Under the pieces are notes generated by a model, which made no database searches, was not told the origin of the DNA, and saw only the letters and a program-made list of their open reading frames with translations. From Amaranthus tricolor (Eukaryota; Streptophyta; Magnoliopsida; Caryophyllales; Amaranthaceae): a stretch of DNA of 64,000 nucleotides. Location: contig NC_080050.1 of assembly GCF_026212465.1 (NCBI RefSeq), positions 5,178,084 to 5,242,083 of the forward strand, read 5' to 3'. A program made the position numbers and the translations under genes. This document shows positions 49,990 to 62,600 of the stretch, piece by piece. The stretch's first letter is position 1; every line of letters starts with the position of its first letter.

Positions 49990-52900
49990 CAACACTATTT
50001 GGTATATATTAATGTGTTGAATTTGTTAGAATTTAAAATCATAGTCACATGCTAGAAATTACGTGTTAAGTTGCGATTTTATTTGTTTTTAAGCGTTTTA
50101 GGCATTTTGCGCAAAAATTAGCTCAAACTTGGTTTGTTTTGCGCGAAACTTAGCACACAATACTATTTGGTATATATTATTGTGTTGAAGTGGCTAGAAT
50201 TGAAAATCATAGTCATATGCTAGAAATTACGTGTTAAGTAGCGATTTATGCGTTATTAATTGTTTTTGGCACTTTTGCGCATAAAGTAGCTCAAACTAGG
50301 TTTGTTTTGCATGAAACTTGACACAAAACACTATTTGGTATATTTTATTGTGTTTAAGTGGGTAGAATTGAAATTGATAGCCATATGCAAGAAATTACGT
50401 GTTATGTTGCGATTTTATGCGTTTTTAACCGTTTTTGGCACTTTTAGGCATAAAGTAGCTCAAACTTGGTTTGTTTTGCACGAAACTTGGCACACAACAC
50501 TATTTGGTAAATATTATTGTGTTGAAGTGGTTTGAATTAAAAATCATAATCATATGCTAGAAATTACGTGTTAAGTTGCGATTTTATGCGTTATTAATTA
50601 TTTTTGGCACTTTTGCGCATAAAGTAGCTCAAACTTAGTTTGTTTTGCAAGAAACTTAACACAAAACACTATTTGGTATATATTATTGTGTTGAAGTGGT
50701 TAGAATTGAAAATCATTTCCATATGCAAGAAATTACGTGTTATGTTGCGATTTTATGCATTTGTAACCGTTTTTGGCACTTTTGCGCATAAAGTAGCTAA
50801 AACTTGGTTTTTTTTGCACGAAACATGGCACACAACACTATTTGGTATATATTATTTTGTTGAAGTGGTTAGAATTAAAAATCATAATCATATGCTAGAA
50901 ATTACGTGTTAAGTTGCGATTTTATGCGTTATTAATTGTTTTTGGCACTTTTGCGCATAAAGTAGCTCAAACTTGGTTTGTTTTGCATGAAACTTGATAC
51001 AAAACACTATTTGGTATATATTATTGTGTTGAAATGGTTAGAATTGAAAATCATTGCCATATGCATGAAATTACGTGTTATGTTGCGATTTTATGCGTTT
51101 GAAACGTTTTTGGCACTTTTGCGCATAAAGTAGCTCAAACTTGGTTTTTTTTGCACGAAACTTGGCACACAACGCTATTTGGTATATATTATTGTGTTGA
51201 AGTGGTTAGAATTAAAAATCATAATCATATGCTAGAAATTACGTGTTAAGTTGCGATTTTATGCGTTTTTAAGCGTTTTTGGCCCTTTTGCGCATAAAGT
51301 ATCTCAAAGTTGGTTTGTTTTGCACGAAAAGTGACACACAAAAATTTTTGGTATATATTATTGTGTTGAATTGATAAGAATTTAAAATCATAGTCACATG
51401 CTAGAAATTACGTGTTAAGTTGCGATTTTATGTGTTTTTAAGCATTTTAGGCACTTTGCGCACAAATTAGCTCAAACTTGGTTTGTTTTGCGCTAAACTT
51501 GGCACACAATACTATTTGGTATATATTATTGTGTTGAAGTGGTTAGAATTGAAAATCTTAGTCATATGCTAGAAATTAAGTATTAAGTTGCGCTTTTATT
51601 CGTTTTTAAGCCTTTTAAGCACTTTTGCGCATAAACTAGCTCAAACTTGGTTTGTTTTGCATTAAACTTAGCACACAACACTATTTGGTATATGTGATTG
51701 TGTTGAAGTGGTTAGAATTGAAAATCATAGTTGTATGCAAGAAATTACGTGTTATGTTGCGATTTTATGCGTTATTAATTGTTTTTGGCACTTTTGCGCA
51801 TAAAGTAGCTCAAACAAGGTTTGTTTTGCATGAAACATGACACAAAACACTATTTGGTATATATTATTGTGTTGAAGTGGTTAGAATTGAAAATCACTTC
51901 CATATGCAAGAAATTACGTGTTATGTTGCGATATTATGCCTTTATAACCGTTTTTGGCACTTTTGCGCATAAAGTACCTCAAACTGGTTTGTTTTGCACG
52001 AAACTTAACACACATCACTATTTGGTATATATTATTGTGTGGAAGTGGTTAGAATTGAAAATTATTGCCATATGCAAGAAATTACGTGTTATGTTGCGAT
52101 TTTAAGCGTTTGTAACCGTTTTTGGCACTTTTGCGCATAAAGTAGCACAAACTTGGTTTGTTTTGCACGAAACTTGGCACACAACACTATTTGGTATATA
52201 TTATTGTGTTGAAGTGGTTAGAATTAAAAATCATAATCATATGCTAGAAATTACGTGTTAAGTTGCCGTTTTTATGCGGGTTTTTAAGCGTTTTTGGCCC
52301 TTTTGCGCATAAAGTATCTCAAAGTTGGTTTGTTTTGCACGAAATGTGGCACACAACACTATTTGGTATATATTATTGTGTTGAATTGGTTAGAATTTAA
52401 AATTATAGTCATATGCTAGAAATTACGTGTTAAGTTGCGATTTTATGCGTTTTTAACCGTTTTCGGCACTTTTGCGCCTAAAGTAGCTCTAACTTGGTTT
52501 GTTTTGCACGAATCTTGACACACAAACTTATTTGGTATATATATTATTGTTTTGAAGTGGTTAGAATTGAAAATCATAGCCATATGCAAGAAATTACGTG
52601 TTATGTTGCGATTTTATGCGTTTTTAACCGTTTTGGCACTTTTGCGCATAAAAGTAGCTCAAACTTGGTTTGTTTTGCACGAAACTTAGCACACAACACT
52701 ATTTGGTATATATTATTGTGTTGAAGTGGTTAGAATTGAAAATCCTAGTCATATGCTAGAAATTAAGTATTAAGTTGCGCTTTGATTCGTTTTTAAGCGT
52801 TTTAGGCACTTTTGCGCATAAAGTAGCTCAAACTTGATTTGTTTTGCATGAAACTTAGCTCACAACACATTTTGGTATATATTATTGTGTTGAAGTGGTT

Positions 52901-55900
52901 AGAATTTAAAATCGTAGTCATATGCTAGAAATTACGTATTAAGTTGCGATTTTATGCGTTTTTGGCACTTTTGCGCATAAAGTAGCTCAAACTTGGTTTT
53001 TTTTGCACGAAACGTGGCACACAATACTATTTGGTATATATTATTGTGTTGAGGTGGTTAGAATTGAAAATCATAACCATATGGAAGAAATTACCTGTAA
53101 AGTTGCGATTTTATGCGTTTTTTAAACGTTTTTGGCACTTTTGCGCATAGAGTAGCACAAACTTGGTTTGTTTTGCACGAAACTTGAGACACAACACTAT
53201 TTGGTATATATTATTGTTTTGAAGTAGTTAGAATTGAAAATCTTAGCCATATGGAAGAAATTACGTGTTATGTTGCGATTTTATGCGTTTTTAACCGTTT
53301 TTGGCACTTTTGCACATAAAGTAGCAAACTTGGTTTGTTTTGCACGAAACTTAGAACACAACACTATTTGGTATATATTAATGTGTTGAATTTGTTAGAA
53401 TTTAAAATCATAGTCACATGCTAGAAATTACGTGTTAAGTTGCGATTTTATGTGTTTTTAAGCGTTTTAGGCATTTTGCGCAAAAATTAGCTCAAACTTG
53501 GTTTGTTTTGCGCGAAACTTAGCACACAATACTATTTGGTATATATTATTGTGTTGAAGTAGCTAGAATTGAAAATCATAGTCATATGCTAGAAATTACG
53601 TGTTAAGTAGCGATTTATGCGTTATTAATTGTTTTTGGCACTTTTGCGCATAAAGTAGCTCAAACTAGGTTTGTTTTGCATGAAACTTGACACAAAACAC
53701 TATTTGGTATATTTTATTGTGTTTAAGTGGGTAGAATTGAAATTGATAGCCATATGCAAGAAATTACGTGTTATGTTGCGATTTTATGCGTTTTTAACCG
53801 TTTTTGGCACTTTTAGGCATAAAGTAGCTCAAACTTGGTTTGTTTTGCACGAAACTTGGCGCACAACACTATTTGGTATATATTATTGTGTTGAAGTGGT
53901 TAGAATTAAAAATCATTATCATATGCTAGAAATTACGTGTTAAGTTGCGATTTTATGCGTTATTAATTATATTTGGCACTTTTGCGCATAAAGTAGCTCA
54001 AACTTAGTTTGTTTTGCAAGAAACTTAACACAAAACACTATTTGGTATATATTATTGTGTTGAAGTGGTTAGAATTGAAAATCATTTCCATATGCAAGAA
54101 ATTACGTGTTATGTTGCGATTTTATGCATTTGTAACCGTTTTTGGCACTTTTGCGCATAAAGTAGCTAAAACTTGGTTTTTTTTGCACGAAACTTGGCAC
54201 ACAAAACTATTTGGTATATATTATTTTGTTGAAGTGGTTAGAATTAAAAATCATAATCATATGCTAGAAATTACGTGTTAACTTGCGATTTTATGCGTTA
54301 TTAATTGTTTTTGGCACTTTTGCGCATAAAGTAGCTCAAACTTGGTTTGTTTTGCATGAAACTTAATACAAAACACTATTTGGTATATATTATTGTGTTG
54401 AAATGGTTAGAATTGAAAATCATTGCCATATGCAAGAAATTACGTGTTATGTTGCGATTTTATGCGTTTGTAACCGTTTTTGGCACTTTTGCGCATAAAG
54501 TAGCTCAAACTTCGTTTTTTTTGCACGAAACTTGGCACACAACACTATTTGGTATATATTATTGTGTTGAAGTGGTTAGAATTAAAAATCATAATCATAT
54601 GCTAGAAATTACGAGTTAAGTTGCGATTTTATGCGTTTTTAAGCGTTTTTGGCCCTGTTTGCGCATAAAGTATCTCAAAGTTGGTTTGTTTTGCACGAAA
54701 GGTGACACACAAAAATATTTGGTATATATTATTGTGTTGAATTGATTAGAATTTAAAATCATAGTCACATGCTAGAAATTACGTGTTAAGTTGCGATTTT
54801 ATGTGTTTTTAAGCATTTTAGGCACTTTGCGCACAAATTAGCTCAAACTTGGTTTGTTTTGCGCTAAACTTGGCACACAATACTATTTGGTATATATTAT
54901 TGTGTTGAAGTGGTTAGAATTGAAAATCTTAGTCATATGCTAGAAATTAAGTATTAAGTTGCGCTTTTATTCGTTTTTATGCCTTTTAAGCACTTTTGCG
55001 CATAAAGTAGCTCAAACTTGGTTTGTTTTGCATTAAACTTAGCACACAACACTATTTGGTATATGTGATTGTGTTGAAGTGGTTAGAATTGAAAATCATA
55101 GTTGTATGCAAGAAATTACGTGTTATGTTGCGATTTTATGCGTTATTAATTGTTTTTGGCACTTTTGCGCATAAAGTAGCTCAAACTAGGTTTGTTTTGC
55201 ATGAAACATGACACAAAACACTATTTGGTATATATTATTGTGTTGAAGTGGTTAGAATTGAAAATCACTTCCATATGCAAGAAATTACGTGTTATGTTGC
55301 GATATTATGCCTTTATAACCGTTTTTGGCACTTTTGCGCATAAAGTACCTCAAACTTGGTTTGTTTTGCACGAAACTTAACACACATCACTATTTGGTAT
55401 ATATTATTGTGTGTAAGTGGTTAGAATTGAAAATTATTGCCATATGCAAGAAATTACGTGTTATGTTGCGATTTTATGCGTTTGTAACCGTTTTTGGCAC
55501 TTGTGCGCATAAAGTAGCACAAACTTGGTTTGTTTTGCACGAAACTTGGCACACAACACTATTTGGTATATATTATTGTGTTGAAGTGGTTAGAATTAAA
55601 AATCATAATCATATGCTAGAAATTACGTGTTAAGTTGCCGTTTTATGCGTTTTTAAGCGTTTTTGGCCCTTTTGCGCATAAAGTATCTCAAAGTTGGTTT
55701 GTTTTGCACGAAATGTGGCACACAACACTATTTGGTATATATTATTGTGTTGAATTGGTTAGAATTTAAAATTATAGTCATATGCTAGAAATTACGTGTT
55801 AAGTTGCGATTTTATGCGTTTTTAACCGTTTTTGGCACTTTTGCGCCTAAAGTAGCTCAAACTTGGTTTGTTTTGCACGAATCTTGACACACAAACTTAT

Positions 55901-56210
55901 TTGGTATATATATTATTGTTTTGAAGTGGTTAGAATTGAAAATCATAGCCATATGCAAGAAATTACGTGTTATGTTGCGATTTTGTGCGTTTTTAACCGT
56001 TTTTGGCACTTTTGCGCATAACGTAGCTCAAACTTGGTTTGTTTTGCACGAAACTTAGCACACAACACTATTTGGTATATATTATTGTGTTGAAGTGGTT
56101 AGAATTGAAAATCGTAGTCATATGCTAGAAATTAAGTATTATGTTGCGATTTTATTCGTTTTTAAACCTTTTAAGCACATTTGCGCATAAAGTAGCTGAA
56201 ACTTGGTTTG
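49990..56210. repeat. Segmental duplication, offset about 3,370 bp (20 monomers)
   Basis: The region from about 49,990 to 52,840 is repeated from about 53,360 to 56,210. Anchors are 'aatgtgttgaatttgttag' at 50,011 and 53,380, and monomers at about 50,302/53,671, 50,640/54,009, 51,652/55,023 and 51,821/55,192, all 3,369-3,371 bp apart. The rare 'gaatcttgacacacaaac' is also shared (about 52,510 and 55,879). The 52,840-53,360 linker holds unusual monomers with 'catatggaagaaatt' and a 10-bp deletion at 52,956. Confidence 0.82.
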
Positions 56211-57390
56211 TTTTGCATTAAACTTGGCACACAACACTATTTGGTATATGTGATTGTGTTGAAGTGGTTAGAATTGAAAATCATAGTTGTATGCAAGAAA
56301 TTACGTGTTATGTTGCGATTTTATGCGTTATTAATTGTTTTTGGCACTTTTGCGCATAAAGTAGCTCAAACTAGGTTTGTTTTGCATGAAACATGACACA
56401 AAACACTATTTGGTATATATTATTGTGTTGAAGTGGTTAGAATTGAAAATCATTTCCATATGCAAGAAATTACATGTTATGTTGCGATTTTATGCCTTTT
56501 TAACCGTTTTTGGAACTTTTTGCGCATAAAGTACCTCAAACTTGGTTTGTTTTGCACGAAACTTAACACACATCACTATTTGGTATATATTATTGTGTTG
56601 AAGTGGTTAGAATTGAAAATCATTGCCATATGCAAGAAATTACGTGTTATGTTGCGATTTTATGCGTTTGTGACCTTTTTGGCACTTTTGCGCATAAAGT
56701 AGCACAAACTTGGTTTGTTTTGCACGAAACATGGCACACAACACTATTTGGTATATATTATTGTGTTGAAGTGGTTAGAATTAAAAATCATAATCATATG
56801 CTAGAAATTACGTGTTAAGTTGCGGTTTTATGCGTTTTTAAGCGTTTTTGGCCCTTTTGCGCATAAAGGATCTCAAAGTTGGTTTGTTTTGCACGAAATG
56901 TGGCAAACAACACTATTTGGTATATATTATTGTGTTGAATTGGTTAGAATTTAAAATCATAGTCACATGCTAGAAATTACGTGTTAAGTTGCGATTTTAT
57001 GTGTTTTTAAGCGTTTTAGGCACTTTGCGCAAAAATTAGCTCAAACTAGGTTTGTTTTGCGCGAAACTTGGCACACAATATTATTTGGTATATATTATTG
57101 TGTTGAAGTGGCTAGAATTGAAAATCATAGTCATATGCCAGAAAGTACGTGTGAAGTTGCGATTTATGCGTTATTAATTGTTTTTGGCACTTTTGCGCAT
57201 AAAGTAGCTCAAACTAGGTTTGTTTTGCATGAAACTTGACACAAAACACTATTTGGTATATATAATTGTGTTGAAGTGGTTAGAATTGAAAATCATTTCC
57301 ATATGCAAGAAATTACGTGTTATGTTGCGATTTTATGCGTTTTCAACCGTTTTTGGCACTTTTGCGCATAAAATAGCTCAAACTTGGTTT
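55020..57390. repeat. Seven-monomer periodicity, about 1,185 bp
   Basis: The monomer with 'ttttgcattaaactt' and 'ggtatatgtgattgtg' at about 55,023 recurs at 56,208, seven monomers later, and the following D-like monomer with 'gaaacatgacac' is in phase too (about 55,192 and 56,377). An older copy of the same monomer lies at 51,652. The second seven-monomer unit diverges after about 56,900. Confidence 0.68.
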
Positions 57391-59560
57391 GTTTTGCACG
57401 AAACTTGACACACATCACTATTTGGTATATTTTATTGTGTTTAAGTGGGTAGAATTGAAATTCATAGCCATATGCAAGAAATTACGTGTTATGTTGCGAT
57501 TTTATGCGTTTTTAACCGTTTTAGGCACTTTTAGGCATAAAGTAGCTCAAACTTCGTTTGTTTTGCACGAAACTTGGCACACAACACTATTTGGTAAATA
57601 TTATTGTGTTGAAGTGGTTCGAATTAAAAATCATAATCATATGCTAGAAATTACGTGTTACGTTGCGATTTTATGCGTTTTTAAGCGTTTTTGGCCCTTT
57701 TGCGCATAAAGTATCTCAAAGTTGGTTTGTTTTGCACGAAATGTGGCACACAACACTATTTGGTATATATTATTGTGTTGAATTGGTTAGAATTTAAAAT
57801 CATAGTCACATGCTAGAAATTACGTGTTAAGTTGCGATTTTATGTGTTTCTAAGCGTTTTAGGCACTTTGCGCAAAAATTAGCTCAAACTTAGTTTGTTT
57901 TACGCGAAACTTGGCACACAATACTATTTGGTATATATTATTGTGTTGAAGTGGCTAGAATTGAAAATCATAGTCATATGCTAGAAATTACGTGTTAAGT
58001 TGCGATTTATGCGTTATTAATTGTTTTTGACACTTTTGCGCATAAAGTAGCTCAAACTAGATTTGTTTTGCATGAAACTTGACACAAAACACTATTTGGT
58101 ATATATAATTGTGTTGAAGTGGTTAGAATTGAAAATCATTTCCATATGCAAGAAATTACGTGTTATGTTGCGATTGTATGCGTTTTTAACCGTTTTTGGC
58201 ACTTTTGCGCATAAAATAGCTCAAACTTGGTTTGTTTTGAACTAAACTTGACACACATCACTATTTGGTATATTTTATTGTGTTTAAGTGGGTAGAAATG
58301 AAATTCATAGCCATATGCAAGAAATTACGTGTTATGTGTCGATTTTATGCGTTTTTAACCGTTTTTGGCACTTTTAGGCATAAAGTAGCTCAAACTTGTT
58401 TTGTTTTGCACGAAACTTGGCACACAACACTATTTGGTATTTATTATTGTGTTGAAGTGGTTAGAATTAAATATCATAATCATATGCTAGAAATTACGTG
58501 TTAAGTTGCGATTTTATCCGTTATTAATTGTTTTTGGCACTTTAGCGCATAAAGTAGCTCAAACTTGGTTTGTTTTGCATGAAACTTAACACAAAACACT
58601 ATTTGGTATATATTATTGTGTTGAAGTAGTTAGAGTTGGAAATCATTTCCATATGCAAGAAATTACGTGTTATGTTGCGATTTATGCGTTATTAATTGTT
58701 TTTGACACTTTTGCGCATAAAGTAGCTCAAACTAGGTTTGTTTTTCATGAAACTTGACACAAAACACTATTTGGTATATATAATTGTGTTGAAGTGGTTA
58801 GAATTGAAAATCATTTCCATATGCAAGAAATTACGTGTTATGTTGGGATTTTATGCGTTTTTAACCGTTTTTGGCACTTTTGCGAATAAAATAGCTCAAA
58901 CTTGGTTTGTTTTGCACGAAACTTGACACACATCACTATTTGGTATATTTTATTGTGTTTAAGTGGGTAGAATTGAAAATCATAGTCATATGCTAGAAAT
59001 TACGTGTTAAGTTGCGATTTATGCGTTATTAATTGTTTTTGGCACTTTTGCGCATAAAGTAGCTCAAACTAGGTTTGTTTTGCATGAAACTTAACACAAA
59101 ACACTATTTGGTATATATTATTGTGTTGAAGTGGTTAGAGTTGAAAATCATTGCCATATGCAAGAAATTACGTGTTATGTTGCGATTTTATGCGTTTGTA
59201 ACCGTTTTTGGCACTTTTGCGCATAAAGTAGCTCAAACTTGGTTTTTTTTGCACGAAACTTGGCACACAACACTATTTGGTATATATTATTGTGTTGAAG
59301 TGGTTAGAATTAAAAATCTTAATCATATGCTAGAAATTACGTGTTAAGTTGCAATTTTATGCGTTTTTAAGCGTTTTTGGTCCTTTTGCGCATAAAGTAT
59401 CTCAAAGTTGTTTGTTTTGCACGAAATGTGGCACACAACACTATTTGGTATATATTATTGTGTTGAATTGTTTAGAATTTAAAATCATAGTCACATGCTA
59501 GAAATTACGTGTTAAGTTGCGATTTATGCGTTATTAATTGTTTTTGGCACTTTTGCGCAT
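56870..59560. repeat. Right end of Block II with recombinant monomers
   Basis: Monomers keep the B, C, D, E, A order in places (57,720-58,500), but several are chimeras. At about 58,560-58,735 a D-like start ends with the C segment 'gcgatttatgcgttattaatt'. At about 58,915-59,080 an E-like start ('ggtatattttattgtg', 'gtgggtag') continues as type C. At about 59,400-59,560 a B start ends in the C segment. Each gives a shortened HOR. The block is cut off by an N gap in mid-monomer. Confidence 0.72.
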
Positions 59561-59660
59561 NNNNNNNNNNNNNNNNNNNNNNNNNNNNNNNNNNNNNNNN
59601 NNNNNNNNNNNNNNNNNNNNNNNNNNNNNNNNNNNNNNNNNNNNNNNNNNNNNNNNNNNN
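59561..59660. other. Assembly gap (100 N)
   Basis: Exactly 100 N lie between Block II, ending 'cttttgcgcat', and Block III, starting 'tgcatgaaac'. A continuous monomer would need about 25 bases (plus any multiple of about 169), so 100 does not fit the repeat phase and is a placeholder. The true distance and even the adjacency of the two blocks are unproven by sequence. Confidence 0.98.
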
Positions 59661-62600
59661 TGCATGAAACTTGGAACACAACACTATTTGGTATATATTA
59701 TTTTGTTGAAGTGGTAAGAATTGAAAATCATATTCATATGCTAAAAATCACGTGTTAATTAAGTTGAGATTTTAATATTTTTTAAGCGTTTTTGGTACTT
59801 TTGCGCATAAAGTTGCTCAAACGTGGTTTGTTTTGTACGAAACTTGGCACACAAAACTATTTTGTATATATTATTTTGTTGAAGTGGTTAGAATTGAAAA
59901 TCATATTCATATGATAGAAGTTACGTGTTAAGTTGCGATTTTATGGGTTTTTAAGTATTTTTTGGATTTTTTCCAATAAAGTAGCTCAAACTTGGTTTGT
60001 TATGCACGAAACGTTGCACACAACACTATTTGGTATATATGATTGTGTTAAAGTTGTTAAAATTGAAAATCATATTCATATGCTAGAAATTACGTTTTAA
60101 GTTGCAATTTTAAGGGTTTTTAAGCGTTTTTGGTACTTTTGCGCATAAAGTAGCTCAAACATTGTTTCTTTTGAACGAAACTTGGCACACTAAACTATTT
60201 GGTATATACTATTGTGTTGAAGTGGTTAGAATTCAAAATCATAATCATATGCTAGAAATTACGTGTTAAGTTGCGATTTTATGGTTTTTTAAGCGTTTTT
60301 GACACTTTTGTGCATAAAGTAGCTCAAACTTGGTTTGTTTCGCGCGAAACATGGCACAAACACTATTTGGTATATATTATTGTGTTGAAGTGGTCAGAAT
60401 TGAAATTCATATTCACATGCTAGAAATTACGTGTTAAGTTGCGATTTTATGGATTTTTAAGCGTTTTGGCACTTTTGTGCATAAAGTAGCTCAAACTTTG
60501 TTTGTTTTGCACGGAATTTTTCACACAACACTATTTGGTATATATTATTTTTTTGAAGTGGTTATCATTGAAAATCATATTCATATGATAGAAATTACGT
60601 GTTAAGTAGCGATTTTATGGGTTTTTAAGCGTTTTTGGCACTTGCGCATGAAGTAGCTCAAACTTGGTTTGTTTTGCACGAAACTTGGCACCCAACACTA
60701 TTTAGTATATAATATTATGTTGAAGTGGTTAGAATTTAGAATCATATTCATATGCTAGAAATTACATGTTAATTTGCGATTTTATATGTTTTTAAGCGTT
60801 TTTGGCTCTTTTGCGCATAAAGTAGCTCAAACTTGGTTTTGTTTTGCACGAAACATGGCACACAACACTATTTGGTATATACTATTGTGTTGAATTGTTA
60901 GAATTGAAAATCATATTCATATGCTAGATATTGCGTGTTAAGTTTCGATTTTATGGGTTTTTTAAGCGTTTTTTGACACTTTTGCGCATGAAGTAGCTCA
61001 AACTTGGTTTGTTTTGCATGAAACTTGGAACACAACACTATTTGGTATATATTATTTTGTTAAAGTGGTAAGAATTGAAAATCATATTCATATGCTAAAA
61101 ATCACGTGTTAATTAAGTTCAGATTTTAATATTTTTTAAGCGTTTTTGGTACTTTTGCGCATAAAGTTGCTCAAACGTGGTTTGTTTTGTACGAAACTTG
61201 GCACACAAAACTATTTTGTATATATTATTTTGTTGAAGTGGTTAGAATTGAAAATCATATTCATATGATAGAAGTTACGTGTTAAGTTGCGATTTTATGG
61301 GTTTTTAAGTATTTTTTGGATTTTTTCCAATAAAGTAGCTCAAACTTGGTTTGTTATGCACGAAACGTTGCACACAACACTATTTGGTATATATGATTGT
61401 GTTAAAGTTGTTAAAATTGAAAATCATATTCATATGCTAGAAATTACGTGTTAAGTTGCGATTTTAAGGGTTTTTAAGCGTTTTTGGTACTTTTGCGCAT
61501 AAAGTAGCTCAAACATTGTTTCTTTTGAACGAAACTTGGCACACTAAACTATTTGGTAGATACTATTGTGTTGAAGTGGTTAGAATTCAAAATCATATTC
61601 ATATGCTAGAAATTACGTGTTAAGTTGCGATTTTATGGTTTTTTAGGCGTTTTTGACACTTTTGTGCATAAAGTAGCTCAAACACGGTTTGTTTCGCGCG
61701 AAACATGGCACAAACATTATTTGGTATATATTATTGTGTTGAAGTGGTCAGAATTGAAAATCATATTCACATGCTAAAAATTACGTGTTAAGTTGCGATT
61801 TTATGGATTTTTAAGCGTTTTGGCACTTTTGTGCATAAAGTAGCTCAAACTTTGTTTGTTTTGCACGAAATTTTTCACACAACACTATTTGGTATATATT
61901 ATTTTTTTGAAGTGGTTATCATTGAAAATCATATTCATATGATAGAAATTACGTGTTAAGTAGCGATTTTATGGGTTTTTTAAGCGTTTTTGGCACTTTT
62001 GCGCATGAAGTAGCTCAAACTTGGTTTGTTTTGCACGAAACATGGCACCCAACACTATTTGGTATATAATATTATGTTGAAGTGGTTAGAATTTAGAATC
62101 ATATTCATATGCTAGAAATTACATGTTAATTTGCGATTTTATATGTTTTTAAGCGTTTTTGGCTCTTTTGCGCATAAAGTAGCTCAAACTTGGTTTGTTT
62201 TGCACGAAACATGGCACACAACACTATTTGGTATATACTATTGTGTTGAATTGTTAGAATTGAAAATCATATTCATATGCTAGATATTGCGTGTTAAGTT
62301 TCGATTTTATGGGTTTTTAAGCGTTTTTGACACTTTTGCGCATGAAGTAGCTCAAACTTGGTTTGTTTGCATGAAACTTGGAACACAACACTATTTGGTA
62401 TATATTATTTTGTTGAAGTGGTAAGAATTGAAAATCATATTCATATGCTAAAAATCACGTGTTAATTAAGTTCAGATTTTAATATTTTTTAAGCGTTTTT
62501 GGTACTTTTGCGCATAAAGTTGTTCAAACGTGGTTTGTTTTGTACGAAACTTGGCACACAAAACTATTTTGTATATATTATTTTGTTGAAGTGGTTAGAA

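Larger units (their letters stand above)
20601..59560. repeat. Block II: subfamily with a five-monomer HOR (A-B-C-D-E)
   Basis: About 230 monomers fall into five recurrent types. A has 'gaattaaaaatcat' and 'gctagaaattac'. B has 'gaaatgtggcacac', 'gaattggttagaattta' and a shortened 'ttttaggcactttgcgca'. C has 'gcgcgaaacttggcacac', usually 'gtggctagaa', and 'gcgttattaattg'. D has 'gcatgaaac', 'cacaaaacac' and 'tttccatatgcaag'. E has 'cacacatcac' or 'acaagtcac' and 'ttttaggcataaag'. The order A-B-C-D-E is kept through most of the block, with units of two, three or four monomers where types were skipped or fused. From about 51 kb the monomers become more divergent. No gene is present. Confidence 0.92.
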
